Shown: positions 7,101 through 7,543 of the stretch, in pieces
Layout of the letters: the number at the start of each line of letters is the position of its first letter
Numbering within the stretch: the first letter of the stretch is position 1
Source: a bacterium
GTDB lineage: Bacteria; Armatimonadota; Chthonomonadetes; Chthonomonadales; Chthonomonadaceae
DNA length: 7,543 nucleotides
Reading direction: 5' to 3'
Assembly: GCA_021805405.1 (NCBI GenBank)
Contig: JAJZFK010000515.1
Coordinates: 1-7,543, forward strand
The notes under the pieces: model-generated
What the model saw: only the letters and a program-made list of their open reading frames with translations
Told to the model about the DNA's origin: nothing
Databases searched by the model: none
Translations under genes and position numbers: made by a program

Positions 7101-7543
7101 CGGGCTTCAGCCTGCGCATACGCAGAGAGAGGCACGTGCACAGCCATCATGTCGCCATCGAAGTCGGCATTGAACGCATGGCACACCAGAGGGTGAACCT
7201 GAATCGCTTTGCCGTCCACCAGTACAGGCTCAAATGCCTGAATACCCAGTCTGTGCAGGGTAGGCGCACGGTTAAGCAGGACAGGGTGCTCGCGAATAAC
7301 TTCTTCAAGAGCGTCCCACACCTCGGGGCGCGCCTTCTCAATCATGCGCTTGGCAGCCTTGATGTTGTTGGTATAACCGTGCTCAACAAGCGTCTTCATG
7401 ACAAACGGCTTGAATAGCTCGAGCGCCATCTCCTTAGGCAAACCGCACTGATGCAGTTTGAGGTAGGGGCCAACAACGATTACGGAACGCTCCGAATAGT
7501 CAACTCGCTTACCAAGAAGTTTCTTACGGAACCGACTCTCCTT
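4142..7543 (-). CDS. rpoC: DNA-directed RNA polymerase subunit beta' (C-terminal 1133 residues, 5' end outside window)
   Basis: This is the catalytic large subunit of RNA polymerase. The frame is open to the right edge: codons from 7543 read as switch 2 ('LLGKRVDYSERSVIVVGP'), so the TTG at 7441 is not a start. About 330 N-terminal residues (zinc finger, lid, rudder) are missing. Window residues show, in order, NADFDGD binding the catalytic Mg (125-131), the F-loop/secondary-channel region, and the bridge helix ('GARKGMADTALRTADAGYL', about 473-491). The second zinc site follows (C509 with C638, C645 and C648), then the canonical trigger loop ('SIGEPGTQLTMRTFHTGG', about 672-689), the jaw, and switch 1 ('LSTESFLSAASFQKTTRV', about 981-998). 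An acidic tail of about 93 residues ends the protein. Extra segments lie at 5294-5452, 4985-5167 and probably 5660-5725. Several conserved residues are changed (see findings). rpoB would be expected upstream, to the right. Downstream lie hairpins and tRNA-Lys, not rpsL. Confidence 0.98.
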   Translation of the reverse strand, partial: KESRFRKKLLGKRVDYSERSVIVVGPYLKLHQCGLPKEMALELFKPFVMKTLVEHGYTNNIKAAKRMIEKARPEVWDALEEVIREHPVLLNRAPTLHRLGIQAFEPVLVDGKAIQVHPLVCHAFNADFDGDMMAVHVPLSAYAQAEARILMLSSNNLFSPANGGPIVAPVQDIILGAYYLTMMKELKPGEEPVRQVFSSPEEAMLSYSLGYVGLHDPIAVKLQHRLSLDADAEMRDEVVGLMWRNDTQGENGRWTYRTNDGIVDVPTEEIAELAGKRSTTVGRLIFAQILPERLKYTDRYLLRTMNKKAISTVVSDVYETHGKECTIHFLDELKDIGFKYAMKGGVSIAITDMDSPMKRHEIIVETEQKVRTANRQYSRGQLSQAERKSKVLELWLKAAEDVAGAIMEGIEQYNPIYIITDSGARGSTKQVTQLSGMRGLMTDPFGNLIEELPIKSNFHEGLSVLEFFVSTHGARKGMADTALRTADAGYLTRKLVDVAQDMIIRDVDCGTTNGLDMSEIMEGGEVLERVSERVRGRYPTFDLIHPITNELLVPANTDIPDQIARTLDDVRICKDDIIEQDTGNVVARKGDAITMREVAALLDRGVRRAGALRPDKLADSHTDITTSMKVRVRSVLTCELRQGICACCYGRDLANGRLVDIGVAVGIVAAQSIGEPGTQLTMRTFHTGGIAGKDLTGDKRTNKSKRRSMQEVLLDDMQRGVVNFDNVEGSERERNRAIQSVLKVLEDPSRGLNRVTELFEARKPKGEAIVTTVAGNIAEIQTGGLRNVVIHTQAELDETLAHQGLGTDAIAAEDIFPGGEGVGDPIVKAGEQITDRHLRKIVASGITHVMLKRTYMVPYRGEIPVEKGQYVQPGDPLTYGPLNPQTVLTLQGVQGVQEYLVREIQSVYKGQGVDINDKHIEVIVRQMLRKRKVRHPGDSRFLMGQIVDKFVFEDENTRVRNIGGVEATADWVLFGIAEASLSTESFLSAASFQKTTRVLTEAAVRGKRDELIGLKENVIIGRLIPAGTGLAYYRSLEPALPDGTTIQVDLPRPSRAVSLESDLEKFKEIPAVIVDDSVTIEEEQTFRSIPTHELDPVMVAEEKRTTGTSGLELLDQNLPTPAPVPDEDTEVGE

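Noticed and set aside
4158..7417. Several plus-strand open frames opposite rpoC
   Set aside because: All are antisense shadows of a strongly conserved gene; none shows a ribosome-binding site with a recognisable domain.
7441..7441. TTG at 7441 as the start of the rpoC reading frame
   Set aside because: The frame stays open to base 7543 and those 34 codons encode clear RpoC switch 2 sequence, so the gene simply continues beyond the window.

Overview
The window looks like chromosomal DNA from a bacterium with an outer membrane, of moderate GC content. It holds two short plus-strand genes at the left, a convergent minus-strand regulator/adaptor pair in the middle, and a minus-strand tRNA gene and large rpoC fragment on the right. 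The outer membrane is inferred from the EmrA/HlyD-type adaptor. The phylum cannot be fixed from the sequence. The RpoC (Thermus/Firmicutes-like core, no long enterobacterial-type SI3) and the PEP-CTERM-associated type of CPBP protease would fit Armatimonadota or a related deep lineage, but this is a low-confidence guess.

Region 1 to 1162 (+): the end of a gene open at the left edge, possibly an amidase-signature protein, overlaps by 20 nt a membrane CPBP-family glutamic protease. The protease has all three family motifs and resembles the CAAX-protease-related proteins found with exosortase/PEP-CTERM systems. Region 1163 to 1331 is the convergent gap. It holds a short hairpin behind the protease gene and a strong, nearly symmetric 16-bp-stem terminator that can serve both strands.

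Region 1332 to 3610 (-): a MarR-family repressor gene followed by an EmrA/HlyD-type membrane-fusion adaptor with an unusually long heptad coiled-coil hairpin. The two genes read as one operon behind a candidate TTAAC-type operator. No MFS or ABC pump and no TolC-type channel follows, because the terminator closes the operon after the adaptor.

Region 3611 to 4141: non-coding except for tRNA-Lys(UUU), which has its own good sigma-70-type promoter. GC-rich hairpins without T-tracts lie between it and rpoC.

Region 4142 to 7543 (-): the C-terminal 1133 residues of RpoC, the RNA polymerase beta' subunit; its 5' end lies beyond the right edge. The catalytic NADFDGD, bridge helix, zinc cysteines and trigger loop are intact. 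Several normally conserved switch and active-site-adjacent residues are changed, and extra segments sit at the SI3 position and in the following jaw region. These RpoC peculiarities are the most noteworthy content. I see no insertion sequence, CRISPR array, prophage or defence system.
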